Positions 16,909-26,704 of a DNA stretch of 49,907 nucleotides are shown one piece after another. Both the position numbers and the translations under genes were made by a program. The stretch is from Methanoculleus frigidifontis (GTDB lineage Archaea > Halobacteriota > Methanomicrobia > Methanomicrobiales > Methanoculleaceae). Numbering within the stretch: position 1 is the stretch's first letter; the number at the start of each line of letters is the position of its first letter. The stretch is taken from the NCBI RefSeq assembly GCF_030464345.1, contig NZ_VCYH01000013.1, positions 1 to 49,907 of the forward strand, read 5' to 3'. The notes beneath the pieces were generated by a model that searched no databases, was not told the DNA's origin, and worked only from the letters and a program-made list of their open reading frames with translations.

Positions 16909-19900
16909 ATTTCAATCCACACACCCGCGAGGGGTGTGACAAAGTGCCGCCTCGGGTAACCATCAGGCCGCACGGATTTCAATCCACACACCCGCGAGGG
17001 GTGTGACTTGCGCAGGCCGAAACCCTTATCGACAAAATCACATTTCAATCCACACACCCGCGAGGGGTGTGACTCTATGGGGAGGGGACCCCGAATGTCA
17101 TCATTTGCATTTCAATCCACACACCCGCGAGGGGTGTGACTCTACTGGAAACGTCTCAGCTAGTATTGCTGCAATTTCAATCCACACACCCGCGAGGGGT
17201 GTGACTTACAATCTCCCGGAGTGCGTCGTTTCGCTCTGGATTTCAATCCACACACCCGCGAGGGGTGTGACCATCGAGCCCGATACCCTCGGCGTCGATG
17301 TAGTTAAATTTCAATCCACACACCCGCGAGGGGTGTGACGTGACCACAAAAACAAGAGCCTCGAGCGGGAATTATTTCAATCCACACACCCGCGAGGGGT
17401 GTGACCAAACTCACACAGGGCATTATGGCTGCAATCAAGATTTCAATCCACACACCCGCGAGGGGTGTGACGGCGCCATCCGGCACGTTCACGTCCACCG
17501 CCAGGAATTTCAATCCACACACCCGCGAGGGGTGTGACTCAGGCCCGGTTCCAGGGCATGCTGGAGATCCTGATTTCAATCCACACACCCGCGAGGGGTG
17601 TGACCTGACGGCGCGGGGCCAGGAACTCCTGGCCGAATTTCAATCCACACACCCGCGAGGGGTGTGACCACGCAGCCGGGGCGACCCTCGACGCCTGCAC
17701 GGTATTTCAATCCACACACCCGCGAGGGGTGTGACAGATCAACAACCTCGCCCGGCTCTACTGGCTCAAATTTCAATCCACACACCCGCGAGGGGTGTGA
17801 CTCTCGGGTTCAAGACAGGGCAGAGCAAGTTCAAGATTTCAATCCACACACCCGCGAGGGGTGTGACTCTGTGGTGAGTGTCAGGAAGACCGCCGAAGAA
17901 TAATTTCAATCCACACACCCGCGAGGGGTGTGACCGCGTGATTACGATACGGAGTGGTACTATCATCTTATTTCAATCCACACACCCGCGAGGGGTGTGA
18001 CTCGAGCGGAACAGATTTTATGTTCCAACTTAGGAATTTCAATCCACACACCCGCGAGGGGTGTGACACAGTCCCAGGTAGAGGAACCAGAGGATGGCGA
18101 AATTTCAATCCACACACCCGCGAGGGGTGTGACGACTGGTACTGCCCGGAGTGCCACAGGCAGCGAATTTCAATCCACACACCCGCGAGGGGTGTGACCC
18201 TTTGGGAGCTCGATGTATGACCGCTCCGGATGATTTCAATCCACACACCCGCGAGGGGTGTGACTCTGATCTCTCGGTGCCGGGGGATCGGCAGACTCAT
18301 TTCAATCCACACACCCGCGAGGGGTGTGACCCGAGCTCGACCGCATAACCCGGTATCAGGCAGAATTTCAATCCACACACCCGCGAGGGGTGTGACAATC
18401 CCGCAAGGGTGATCTATCGAAGTTAATTGAGATTTCAATCCACACACCCGCGAGGGGTGTGACCTCTGCCTATCTCGCCATGGCAAAATCCCGGAGGATT
18501 TCAATCCACACACCCGCGAGGGGTGTGACTATGTGCCTCAAATTGTTCCCGGTAAAGTGGAGAATTTCAATCCACACACCCGCGAGGGGTGTGACCCGAC
18601 TGGTGCGCCGTACTGCCCTCTGATCGGAATTTCAATCCACACACCCGCGAGGGGTGTGACACCCTGCAGGACGTCTACGCATCGGGCGAGGCAACGATTT
18701 CAATCCACACACCCGCGAGGGGTGTGACGTGGCCTGGGAACCGATATACAACAGCCTGCTCATTTCAATCCACACACCCGCGAGGGGTGTGACTGTGCGT
18801 CGGCAAAATCCTTTAGAGTAACACTCAATTTCAATCCACACACCCGCGAGGGGTGTGACTCACCCGACCATCTGGGTCTACGAGGACAACCGGATTTCAA
18901 TCCACACACCCGCGAGGGGTGTGACGAGCCATGGAGTACATCGGCCCTGCCGTCGAGGTCCTATTTCAATCCACACACCCGCGAGGGGTGTGACTGGGGG
19001 GGAGCCCCTGTGAGATATACATCTTGGATTTCAATCCACACACCCGCGAGGGGTGTGACGCAGCAGAGGGGGCGACCGCATGATCTACCGACGGATTTCA
19101 ATCCACACACCCGCGAGGGGTGTGACTATATATTGTATAATACACCAATATCACATAGATATTTCAATCCACACACCCGCGAGGGGTGTGACTCAAGGCT
19201 GCCGCGCGAGTATGGCGGGTTCATATTTCAATCCACACACCCGCGAGGGGTGTGACTCCTGGAGACGATTGCCGATGTCCAGGATGACGAATTTCAATCC
19301 ACACACCCGCGAGGGGTGTGACCGTCATCTTCTACTCAAACTCGTTCAAGTACTCAATTTCAATCCACACACCCGCGAGGGGTGTGACCCGTCCGTAGAA
19401 GTATGGCCGATAACCTATTATCATTTCAATCCACACACCCGCGAGGGGTGTGACGTCTCGCTCAAGGCATCACTCGAGATCCGGATCATTTCAATCCACA
19501 CACCCGCGAGGGGTGTGACAGTGAGTATGGGTTGTCGGTGTGGTCGTCGAACAAATTTCAATCCACACACCCGCGAGGGGTGTGACTTCGGTTGACATGT
19601 ATCTGTGGTGAAGGACTCCGAATTTCAATCCACACACCCGCGAGGGGTGTGACGCAGAGCTCGGACGCCGCCCGCAGCCGCAGCGGGATTTCAATCCACA
19701 CACCCGCGAGGGGTGTGACTTCGAGGATTCCGGCTTCCTCATGCCGTTCCAGATTTCAATCCACACACCCGCGAGGGGTGTGACGTCGATCCGGCGGAAA
19801 AAATACCGGCCGAACACAATTTCAATCCACACACCCGCGAGGGGTGTGACGGATCTCAAGCACCTCTCTCCCCACTCGGCTGCGGTATTTCAATCCACAC

Positions 19901-20919
19901 ACCCGCGAGGGGTGTGACTTGGTGAAAGTGTTATGACCACAACAAGACAAACAGAAATTTCAATCCACACACCCGCGAGGGGTGTGACTTCTTGTGAGCG
20001 TCGTTGAACCGGACGGTGTAAGATTTCAATCCACACACCCGCGAGGGGTGTGACGTTCCGATCGACATGACGAACGCGACATCGTTTGATATTTCAATCC
20101 ACACACCCGCGAGGGGTGTGACTCTGTCCTGCCGTTTTGTCGAGCACGATCTGAAATATTTCAATCCACACACCCGCGAGGGGTGTGACACCGCAAAGCG
20201 AAAGGCAACACTTGAGAAATGGAATTTCAATCCACACACCCGCGAGGGGTGTGACCCCATCCGATCGCTGCGGATGCAACCGCCGTCAGATTTCAATCCA
20301 CACACCCGCGAGGGGTGTGACTACACTCCCGACGAGAAGCCCTGCAATCAGCAGATTTCAATCCACACACCCGCGAGGGGTGTGACTATGACGGCATCTA
20401 CGAACAGGAGATCGAAGTATATTTCAATCCACACACCCGCGAGGGGTGTGACTTGAGGTCTAATGCCGGTTCATAGTGCTTTTCGAGATTTCAATCCACA
20501 CACCCGCGAGGGGTGTGACTCGGCAGGTGCCGCACCCCGACGCTCCGGGAGCATATTTCAATCCACACACCCGCGAGGGGTGTGACTGCGGCCATGCTCG
20601 ATGCCGATCAGGCCCTGCAAATTTCAATCCACACACCCGCGAGGGGTGTGACCTTTGGTCTGCGGGGAGGTGGATAATGCCTCGGATTTCAATCCACACA
20701 CCCGCGAGGGGTGTGACGCCTGGCTCGAGCGCAATGCAGGAGGGTCGTCGGATTTCAATCCACACACCCGCGAGGGGTGTGACGCCCGTCCGTTCATCCT
20801 CGATGCTCTCATCGAAAAGATTTCAATCCACACACCCGCGAGGGGTGTGACGCGTGCTGGTCTACGGCATCCGGTCGACCGGGGCAGATTTCAATCCACA
20901 CACCCGCGAGGGGTGTGAC

Positions 20920-21214
20920 CGCAAAAACGATCCGGATCAACACTTCATCCATCGCTGAAGGACGAGTGCCTATCGAACCAATTGGTATTCAATCAGCAGA
21001 CAGATAAATCTTATTTTCAGGAGATTTCGTAGGTCGACATCTATCAAAGTTTGGTTATAATACCGCACACATACAATTCTTCAAAATGGCATCCCGGTTC
21101 GGGACTGGCGCTCGTATCACGAACCGGACGGCTGTACCACAAGAATCATATAGCATTTTGAAAAAATCTCCGCGAACCACCCGGGGAATTTATGCTCACT
21201 AGGGGTTCGCAGAG
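20920..21214 (-). promoter_or_regulatory. CRISPR leader between cas2 and the array
   Basis: About 295 AT-rich bases with no gene between the first repeat and the cas2 stop. Read on the - strand it holds TATA-like sequences (rc of 21055-21063 and of 21003-21012) suited to driving the array, and the palindrome GATCCGGATC ten bases before the first repeat. Two inverted repeats stand out: CCGGTTCG/CGAACCGG (21094-21127) and GCGAACC/GGTTCGC (21172-21210). The second lies directly after the cas2 stop and could end the cas transcript. Which of these takes part in spacer integration cannot be told from sequence. Confidence 0.8.
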
Positions 21215-21505
21215 TCACGCAACTAATAAACCCTCCGGATCATACCCTTCCTTTGCACCGAAATGTTCGACCCGGTTCTTCCAATTTTTTCCTAGGTAAT
21301 AGAACCGGAGACTATCCTTCTCTTCATCGATCAATCCACATAGAGAATGTTTAAGCTTTGCAAACTGGGCAGGATCGACAAGACACTCAAAAACAGAGTT
21401 CTGCACCCGCTGTCCGTAGTTTACGCACTCCTTCGCAACTCTGCGAAGTCTTTTCCTCCCCTCCGGGGTTTCCGTATTGACATCATATGTGACCAGAACC
21501 ATCAT
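21215..21505 (-). CDS. cas2: Cas2, type I-C CRISPR adaptation protein
   Basis: A 96-residue Cas2 with the ferredoxin-like start MMVLVTYDV (conserved Asp of the first strand), then RRLRRVAKECVNYGQRVQNSVFE, highly typical of type I-C Cas2. It forms the central dimer of the Cas1-Cas2 integrase that inserts spacers. The ATG at 21505 was chosen because GAGGTG lies six bases upstream; an upstream in-frame GTG at 21514 is part of that ribosome binding site. It is the last gene of the cas operon, starting 10 bases after the cas1 stop, and is followed by the leader. Confidence 0.97.
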   Translation of the reverse strand: MMVLVTYDVNTETPEGRKRLRRVAKECVNYGQRVQNSVFECLVDPAQFAKLKHSLCGLIDEEKDSLRFYYLGKNWKNRVEHFGAKEGYDPEGLLVA

Positions 21506-21515
21506 CACAAACACC

Positions 21516-22547
21516 TCAATTCATAAAGAACGGCGGATAGCCGTCGATATCTCCCCGCAGGAAACGAGCCATCAGCATTGCCTGCACATACGGAAGCAGC
21601 CCGACGGGTATCTTCTCGTTCAGGTACGGATGCGTAATTGTATCCTGCTTGCGTTTCTGCCAGGCCCCAATGATCTCTTTCCGTCCGGTTTCAGTCAGGA
21701 TAACCCCCCCGTTCTCCTTTTTCAGAAAGTCGTCCCTATCGATCTGCTTCAGGTTTACAAGGTTTAGTGCAAGGCGGTCGGCCATAAATGGCCGCAGCTC
21801 TTCCATCATATCGAGTGCCAGACTTGCCCGTCCGGGCCGGTCGGTGTGGAAGAACCCGACATACGGGTCGAGCCCGACCGTTTCCAGAGCAGACTCGACG
21901 TCGTGAGCAAGGAGCGTGTACAAAAAGGAGAGCTGCGCGTTCATGTTGTCCAGCGGCGGCCTCCGGTTCCGCTCTTCTAAGTAAAAGTCGTCCTTCTGTT
22001 TGAGGATCAGCTCGTCAAGGGTGACAAAATAGAACTTTGCGCAGTTCCCTTCGATTCCCCGGAGCGTATCGGCGGAGTCACAACCCTCGATCTTCAGCAG
22101 GTTCTCGATCAGCAGAGCATCCACCGCTCGCACCCTGCCACTGTCAATAACAGCTGCGTGATCGCGGAGCCCTCGTCCGAGAACCGTCCGGCAGTTTACG
22201 ATCTTGCCGATAATGAAGGACTTTGCAATCTCCAACGATTCTTGAGGATTATCCGCTTTCCGATACTGCGTCCGCCGCAGCAGCACGTTGCCTCTGACCC
22301 GCCCGTTCACCCGCGCCAGGAACTTCCCGGATGGCGTTAAAAACGATAGACCAACATTGTTATCTGAACAGAGCCGCATCAGATGCGGGCTCGCCCCCAT
22401 GTAACCGAAGCAGACGATGCCCTCGAGGTTGTGGACGGGAATCCGGAACTTTTCCTCGCCGTCGACCCTGACAACGACGTTCTCACCGTCGCGGGTAAGG
22501 TACGACTCCGGGGTGGTCACGTATAACGTGTTCAGCAGTTTTCTCAT
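21516..22547 (-). CDS. cas1: Cas1, CRISPR integrase, type I-C
   Basis: A 343-residue Cas1 of the I-C subfamily, starting MRKLLNTLYVTTPESYLTRDGENVVV. It has the N-terminal beta domain and the helical catalytic domain. Candidate metal ligands are Glu in the GIEGNCAKFYF segment, His in VGFFHTDRPGR and Glu/Asp in ALDMMEELRPF, matching the conserved Glu-His-Glu/Asp set. It integrates prespacers at the leader end of the array with Cas2. It lies 61 bases downstream of cas4, the largest gap in the operon, and ends 10 bases before cas2 begins. Confidence 0.98.
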   Translation of the reverse strand: MRKLLNTLYVTTPESYLTRDGENVVVRVDGEEKFRIPVHNLEGIVCFGYMGASPHLMRLCSDNNVGLSFLTPSGKFLARVNGRVRGNVLLRRTQYRKADNPQESLEIAKSFIIGKIVNCRTVLGRGLRDHAAVIDSGRVRAVDALLIENLLKIEGCDSADTLRGIEGNCAKFYFVTLDELILKQKDDFYLEERNRRPPLDNMNAQLSFLYTLLAHDVESALETVGLDPYVGFFHTDRPGRASLALDMMEELRPFMADRLALNLVNLKQIDRDDFLKKENGGVILTETGRKEIIGAWQKRKQDTITHPYLNEKIPVGLLPYVQAMLMARFLRGDIDGYPPFFMN

Positions 22548-22608
22548 GCGGTGCGTCCTGATGGAAGGGATGCGTATACGGGACGTTGCTGGAGTAACCC
22601 CTCAACGC

Positions 22609-23295
22609 TCAAACATCCTCAACACAGGCCTCCGTCATGTGTTTCCGCACGTACCTGCGGACGGAAGGACTTTTCTTCGTCAGTTTCGGCATACAGATGT
22701 TCTGAAGAGAACAGAGGCTGCAGTTCCGGGAGGTCTCGGCAGGAGGCGTGATCCCCTTCGCAAAGATATCATGCATCTCGTCCGATAATGAGTAGACCCG
22801 GTCTCTCAGTTCGTCGGAGAACCGAAGCGGCACCCGTCTCCGGATCTCGTTGTAGTAGAAATCGCCCCGGCCCACATGGATATCAAACATCTCCTCGATG
22901 CAGATTGCCTGGGCGCAGAGCTGAACCTCGTCACGTTCGTCGATCTTCGGTTTCCCCCGTTTGTACTCTACCGGCCGCATCATCCAGGACCCTTCATGAC
23001 CCGGAAGGGATACGCCGTTTTCGGATCGGATATACTCGATGATATCCGCCACACCGTAGAAACCGAGAGAATACGAGACAAGGGGGAACGCCCGCGATAT
23101 GACAACGTCGCCGCGGCTCTCAATGAAGAACGGGTCATCCACCCGTTTGTGGATCAGGTGGCCTTCTGCCGTCCGGAGATTCTCCTCCCACTGGCGCTCG
23201 ACGTGGATCAGCGCCCACTGCCGCCTGCAAAAGCAGAAGTGCTGGATGCCCGACAGAGCAAGCAGCTCTTCGTCGGTATACCGCGCCGCACTCAT
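22609..23295 (-). CDS. cas4: Cas4, RecB-like exonuclease of CRISPR adaptation
   Basis: A 228-residue Cas4 with the iron-sulfur cysteines in FCFCRRQW (near residue 20-23) and CSLCSLQNIC (near residue 195-204). The RecB-type nuclease core is visible as PVEYKRGKP, with the catalytic Glu-x-Lys, followed by QLCAQAICIEEMF. In type I-C, Cas4 processes prespacers and checks the PAM together with Cas1-Cas2. Its ATG overlaps the cas7 stop (ATGA at 23295-23292), so the two are translationally coupled. Confidence 0.97.
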   Translation of the reverse strand: MSAARYTDEELLALSGIQHFCFCRRQWALIHVERQWEENLRTAEGHLIHKRVDDPFFIESRGDVVISRAFPLVSYSLGFYGVADIIEYIRSENGVSLPGHEGSWMMRPVEYKRGKPKIDERDEVQLCAQAICIEEMFDIHVGRGDFYYNEIRRRVPLRFSDELRDRVYSLSDEMHDIFAKGITPPAETSRNCSLCSLQNICMPKLTKKSPSVRRYVRKHMTEACVEDV

Positions 23296-24143
23296 AACTT
23301 TTCGATAACCTCAACGCCGCTGGGCACGTCTTTGGCGACAGTGACCTCGTAATCCCCGAATGAACGCGGAGGCAGATCCCCGGAGATGCGTTCTACCGTG
23401 ACCTTGTCAAACAGGACATGGGACTGGCAGCACCCGAGCGGCGTGTCGTGCCTGAAGATGACGAGCTTCCGGGCGGAGAGTTTGCCCCGCGATGCCGAGT
23501 GGTCGTGCTCGAACATATTGACAAGGCCGTCCCAGAAGAGGTCGAGATCTTCCTCGGAGAAACCCGTCGTCTTCTGAGCCAGGTGTGCGGAGATGTAGCC
23601 CTCGGCGCGGTACAGTGCGTACGGGACGATCTGCTTCTTCCCCATCGTCTGCCCTTTCTCACGGTCTCGCTCATTGGCGACTGCCTGGCGGGTGATGGTG
23701 ATCTCCTGCTGGAAGATCGGATCGATGCTGCGGGCGAAATTGAGCTGCACCGGGCCGCGGACCTGGCCGCAGTTCACCTCTGTCGTCATCACGGCACCGA
23801 ACGTCCGGATATCGAAGAAGTTGTTGCACATAAACTTGGTCAGCTCGCCGTCCTTCGGCTTTTTGCTGTCGGGGTCGATGCCGAGATAGTCATACGCCTT
23901 CTTGTGCTGCTCGTTGAGAACCACGCCGGATTTGACGTAGATGTCATAGCCGGGAACGTCGCCTTTCACCAGCTCGACGTAGTCCCGCACTTTCCGCTTG
24001 AGGCAGACGTCGGTGACGATACCGTGGCCGGTCTGTGGGTCGACCCGCGGCATGTTCCCCATATCGGGATCGCCATTCGGGTTCCCGTTCTCAACATCGA
24101 ACAACAGTACAAACTCATATCGGTTTTTGATGGGTTCACTCAT
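23292..24143 (-). CDS. cas7c: Cas7 (Csd2), backbone of the type I-C Cascade
   Basis: A protein of about 283 residues with the Cas7/Csd2 signature near the N-terminus, FDVENGNPNGDPDMGNMPR, followed by GIVTDVCLKRKVRDYV and later GQVRGPVQLNFARSIDPI. Several copies line the crRNA in the interference complex. The ATG at 24143 was chosen because GAGGGTGAG lies just upstream; the GTG at 24149 lies within the purine-rich tract and is less likely. The cas8c stop is two bases upstream, so translation is tightly linked. It overlaps cas4 by four bases. Confidence 0.97.
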   Translation of the reverse strand: MSEPIKNRYEFVLLFDVENGNPNGDPDMGNMPRVDPQTGHGIVTDVCLKRKVRDYVELVKGDVPGYDIYVKSGVVLNEQHKKAYDYLGIDPDSKKPKDGELTKFMCNNFFDIRTFGAVMTTEVNCGQVRGPVQLNFARSIDPIFQQEITITRQAVANERDREKGQTMGKKQIVPYALYRAEGYISAHLAQKTTGFSEEDLDLFWDGLVNMFEHDHSASRGKLSARKLVIFRHDTPLGCCQSHVLFDKVTVERISGDLPPRSFGDYEVTVAKDVPSGVEVIEKL

Positions 24144-24145
24144 AA

Positions 24146-26035
24146 TCACTCACCCTCGCCTGCAACTTCCTCTTTCTTCTTGTAGAACGCCTTTCGCTGG
24201 TGGTAATAGCCGAGCATGAACATGCCCTGCTCCTCCAGGTTCAGGTACGCCGGGAACTCGTCCACGCCTGCCAGCGTTTCTTCGACATCCTGCGTCGTCT
24301 TGAATCCCCAGTCTGACTTGGCTATGTGGTGCTGTGCAAGTTTCAGCAGAACAGGGAAGACCACCGCCGGCGTCGTCGACGCACTGCTGAAGTACTTGCT
24401 GTTGATCGTGCTCTTCATCTCACGGTTCGTATCCGTCTGCGCCTTCTCGAGCACTGCGAACAATCTTCCAAGGCGATACGGCACATTCGGGTTTTCTTCG
24501 TTTAAACTCACGGTAATCATCTCCTCCTGTAAATTCGTCAGGCCGGCTCTCGCAAGCCGGAGCAGGTAGGCTTTGATGAAGCCAGCCCTGACAGCGTTCA
24601 CCGACCGCTCAACCTTCGCCCGGTTGATCATCGCGGTGTACATCTGAACCGGATACGGCGTGCCGTTCAGGATCGACCGCAAGAGAAGGCCACCGAGGAG
24701 TGGGGAGGCGGCCTTGTTATCGGAACCCGCTGCAACGGTTTGCTCCAGCAGGCGATACATCGACACGTATCGCGGATCGTAGTCACCCCTGACGATCTCC
24801 ATATCCAGGTGATGGCGTGCAGCCCGCTCGATGAAGTTGCCAAAACTGCCAACGTGCCAGAAGCGCACTGCAAGCCTTGCGTTGTTCGGAGCAAGGCCGA
24901 GCATATAGAAATTTGTTTCCGGATCCGCCCCGACATCCTCGGTGTGGATCTTCCGTCCTTTTCTGACCTTCTCGAGGATCCCTCCGATCAGTTCGATCTT
25001 CCGCCAGTCCTGCACCCTCTCCGGATCAGTGGGATCTTTGCTGCTATCCCTGTCAACAGTCTCCGGGGGAGCGAAGAAGAGACTTGCAAGGTTCTCACAG
25101 GCGGTGCCGCTCGTCTCCGCCCAGTACACCACCGTTGTATCGGCTATTCTCTGCCGGTACTCCGTGTGTGCAAGGAGATAGTTCAGGGCGGTGGTGTATT
25201 TGAACATCGCCGATTCGCTAATAGGGGCATTAAAGCTCTGCTTTTTCCCGTAGGAGCAGAATGAGTCGTCGTTGAAACTGACGAGCGACGCACCGGACAT
25301 TTGAGCACCGGCAACGCCCTTGAGGTTCTGGTGGATACGGGCTACTGCACCCACCTTCCCGGTCACGAGGCACTGGGCGGCAACGGCGGCGCTACTTTCA
25401 TTGTTTCCGCAATAGTGTTCCCACGCACCCTTCACAGAAGGTTTCCTGTGCAGGAAGACTCCGTCACACTCAAAAACACAACTCCCACCGGCGAGAAGGT
25501 CATCCAGGTACTCCGCTATCTTCGGATGCCTGCAGAACTCCTCAGGTTTCCAGGAATCTAAGAACGTGAATAGTGCCCGGACTCCTGGGTCATCGAGGGT
25601 GTCGAACACCTCATGCTGGCGCATTTTGAAGGCCTCAAAGCAGTCCCGCGAACGCTGGTGGACTACCACGACCTCTTTTTCGTTCTCGGCGAGTATCGTG
25701 TAATCGGGAGAATTACCCTTACCTGAAGGTTTCAGAAACTTCTTCTCGAAATCACCTCTTTTGAACTTCTCAACGCCAAAGACGTACTTTGCGTTGTCGC
25801 AGAGGACGTATGGTACTATGCTCACCGCACGGGATGTCTGCAGAGGCACGTCCATAACCTTGGGACGCGGTTTCTTGTCATCGCTCCTGAGATCGACGAT
25901 GTACGACAACTCGCCCCCGGGACCGAGAACCAACCCAAACGATACTTTCGCACTGCTGTAGCCCGGCCGGGCGATTGCTGCATCCTCATCACCTGCCAGG
26001 ATGTCGTAGTAGCGGCAGAGGGACTGGATGATCAT
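24146..26035 (-). CDS. cas8c: Cas8c (Csd1), large subunit of the type I-C Cascade
   Basis: A 629-residue Csd1/Cas8c protein beginning MIIQSLCRYYDILAG, with the family block ARPGYSSAKVSFGLVLGPGGEL near residue 22 and, further on, NLKGVAGAQMSGASLVSFN and GLAPNNARLAVRFWHVG. It recognises the PAM and contacts Cas3. In some type I-C systems an internal start within cas8c yields the small subunit Cas11; this was not resolved here. The ATG at 26035 overlaps the cas5c stop (ATGA), which settles the start; upstream in-frame codons lie inside cas5c. Confidence 0.97.
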   Translation of the reverse strand: MIIQSLCRYYDILAGDEDAAIARPGYSSAKVSFGLVLGPGGELSYIVDLRSDDKKPRPKVMDVPLQTSRAVSIVPYVLCDNAKYVFGVEKFKRGDFEKKFLKPSGKGNSPDYTILAENEKEVVVVHQRSRDCFEAFKMRQHEVFDTLDDPGVRALFTFLDSWKPEEFCRHPKIAEYLDDLLAGGSCVFECDGVFLHRKPSVKGAWEHYCGNNESSAAVAAQCLVTGKVGAVARIHQNLKGVAGAQMSGASLVSFNDDSFCSYGKKQSFNAPISESAMFKYTTALNYLLAHTEYRQRIADTTVVYWAETSGTACENLASLFFAPPETVDRDSSKDPTDPERVQDWRKIELIGGILEKVRKGRKIHTEDVGADPETNFYMLGLAPNNARLAVRFWHVGSFGNFIERAARHHLDMEIVRGDYDPRYVSMYRLLEQTVAAGSDNKAASPLLGGLLLRSILNGTPYPVQMYTAMINRAKVERSVNAVRAGFIKAYLLRLARAGLTNLQEEMITVSLNEENPNVPYRLGRLFAVLEKAQTDTNREMKSTINSKYFSSASTTPAVVFPVLLKLAQHHIAKSDWGFKTTQDVEETLAGVDEFPAYLNLEEQGMFMLGYYHQRKAFYKKKEEVAGEGE

Positions 26036-26700
26036 GAAACGCCCCCGAAGCCGAGGCACCGCTGCACATCGATGACACCGTCCACCATGACCGCCCTGTA
26101 GAAGATGGCTTTCATCTCGTCGGCAAAATCGATGTCGTAGAGCATAAACCCGAGGTCTTTCTCTCCGGTGCAGCAGGACGCCGGCATCTCCCCTTCAACA
26201 AGCTCGAACTGAACCGGAAACTCGCGGCAACCGAAATAGGGGTGGTGGAAACACTGCCCCTTTCTCATCCTGCGGAGTGCAATATTGTAGTGCTTCTCGA
26301 CGGTGTCTTCCGGGCCTGCCTCGCCGGTTAACTCGAAGTGCGCCTCGATGCCGTAACAGACGTCACGCAGCACCAGAGAAGCCCGTTGAACAGCATCTTC
26401 TGCCGGATCCTGAAAGAGTGTTACATCGCCTCCGCGGAGTGCGGTTTTTACTTTCCCTGCAGGGATCTTCCCCGACCGTTCGTTCCTCCGGATGTTATCG
26501 AACTTTATCGGGTTCAAAACGTGAATCCTGTCGATCTTCCAGCAGATCGCAGGTTTCCAGTGGATCGCCTCGAGAATACCCCGTGCTGCCGACGGGGTCA
26601 TCACATCGTAGCTCACCCGCTCCGTCTTCATCTCGGGCCGCGTGAAACAGGCGTAATCACCCCAGACCTTCAGTCGTATTCCGTATCCTATCGTTGTCAC
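26032..26700 (-). CDS. cas5c: Cas5c (Cas5d), crRNA-processing subunit of type I-C
   Basis: A 222-residue Cas5c with the family start YGIRLKVWGDYACFTRPEMK, then VSYDVMTPSAARGILEAIHWKPAI and the C-terminal GEMPASCCTGEKDLGFMLYD. In type I-C, which has no Cas6, Cas5c cuts the repeats of pre-crRNA and then stays on the 5' handle. The only standard start codon is GTG at 26700, but this GTG is the end of the ribosome binding site GGGAGGTG. A rare start a few codons later (ACG or ATA) is therefore possible, and homologues usually begin close to the YGIRLKVWG block. It starts four bases after the cas3 stop. Confidence 0.95.
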   Translation of the reverse strand: MTTIGYGIRLKVWGDYACFTRPEMKTERVSYDVMTPSAARGILEAIHWKPAICWKIDRIHVLNPIKFDNIRRNERSGKIPAGKVKTALRGGDVTLFQDPAEDAVQRASLVLRDVCYGIEAHFELTGEAGPEDTVEKHYNIALRRMRKGQCFHHPYFGCREFPVQFELVEGEMPASCCTGEKDLGFMLYDIDFADEMKAIFYRAVMVDGVIDVQRCLGFGGVS

Positions 26701-26704
26701 CTCC

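Larger units (their letters stand above)
14843..20919 (-). CRISPR. Type I-C CRISPR array, 92 repeats and 91 spacers
   Basis: By hand count there are 91 identical 32-base repeats (starts from 14908 to 20888) plus one degenerate copy at 14843-14874 with three mismatches. Spacers are 32-38 bases, mostly 33-35. In crRNA sense (- strand) the repeat begins GTCACACC, has the stem CACCCCTCGCGGGTG and ends GTGGATTGAAAT, the handle typical of type I-C. The degenerate repeat at the low-coordinate end and cas2 at the high end place the leader at 20920 onward, so transcription runs leftward, continuing the cas operon direction. Uniform repeats across 6 kb suggest an active, well-maintained array. Peptide-like frames inside it are products of the repeat and are not genes. 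Confidence 0.99.

Noticed and set aside
14867-20919. Many open frames of 60-180 codons on both strands with repeating NPHTREGC, HTPARGVT or VTPLAGVWIEI segments
   Set aside because: They are translations of the CRISPR repeats, which lack stops in several frames; they have no start signals and no family.
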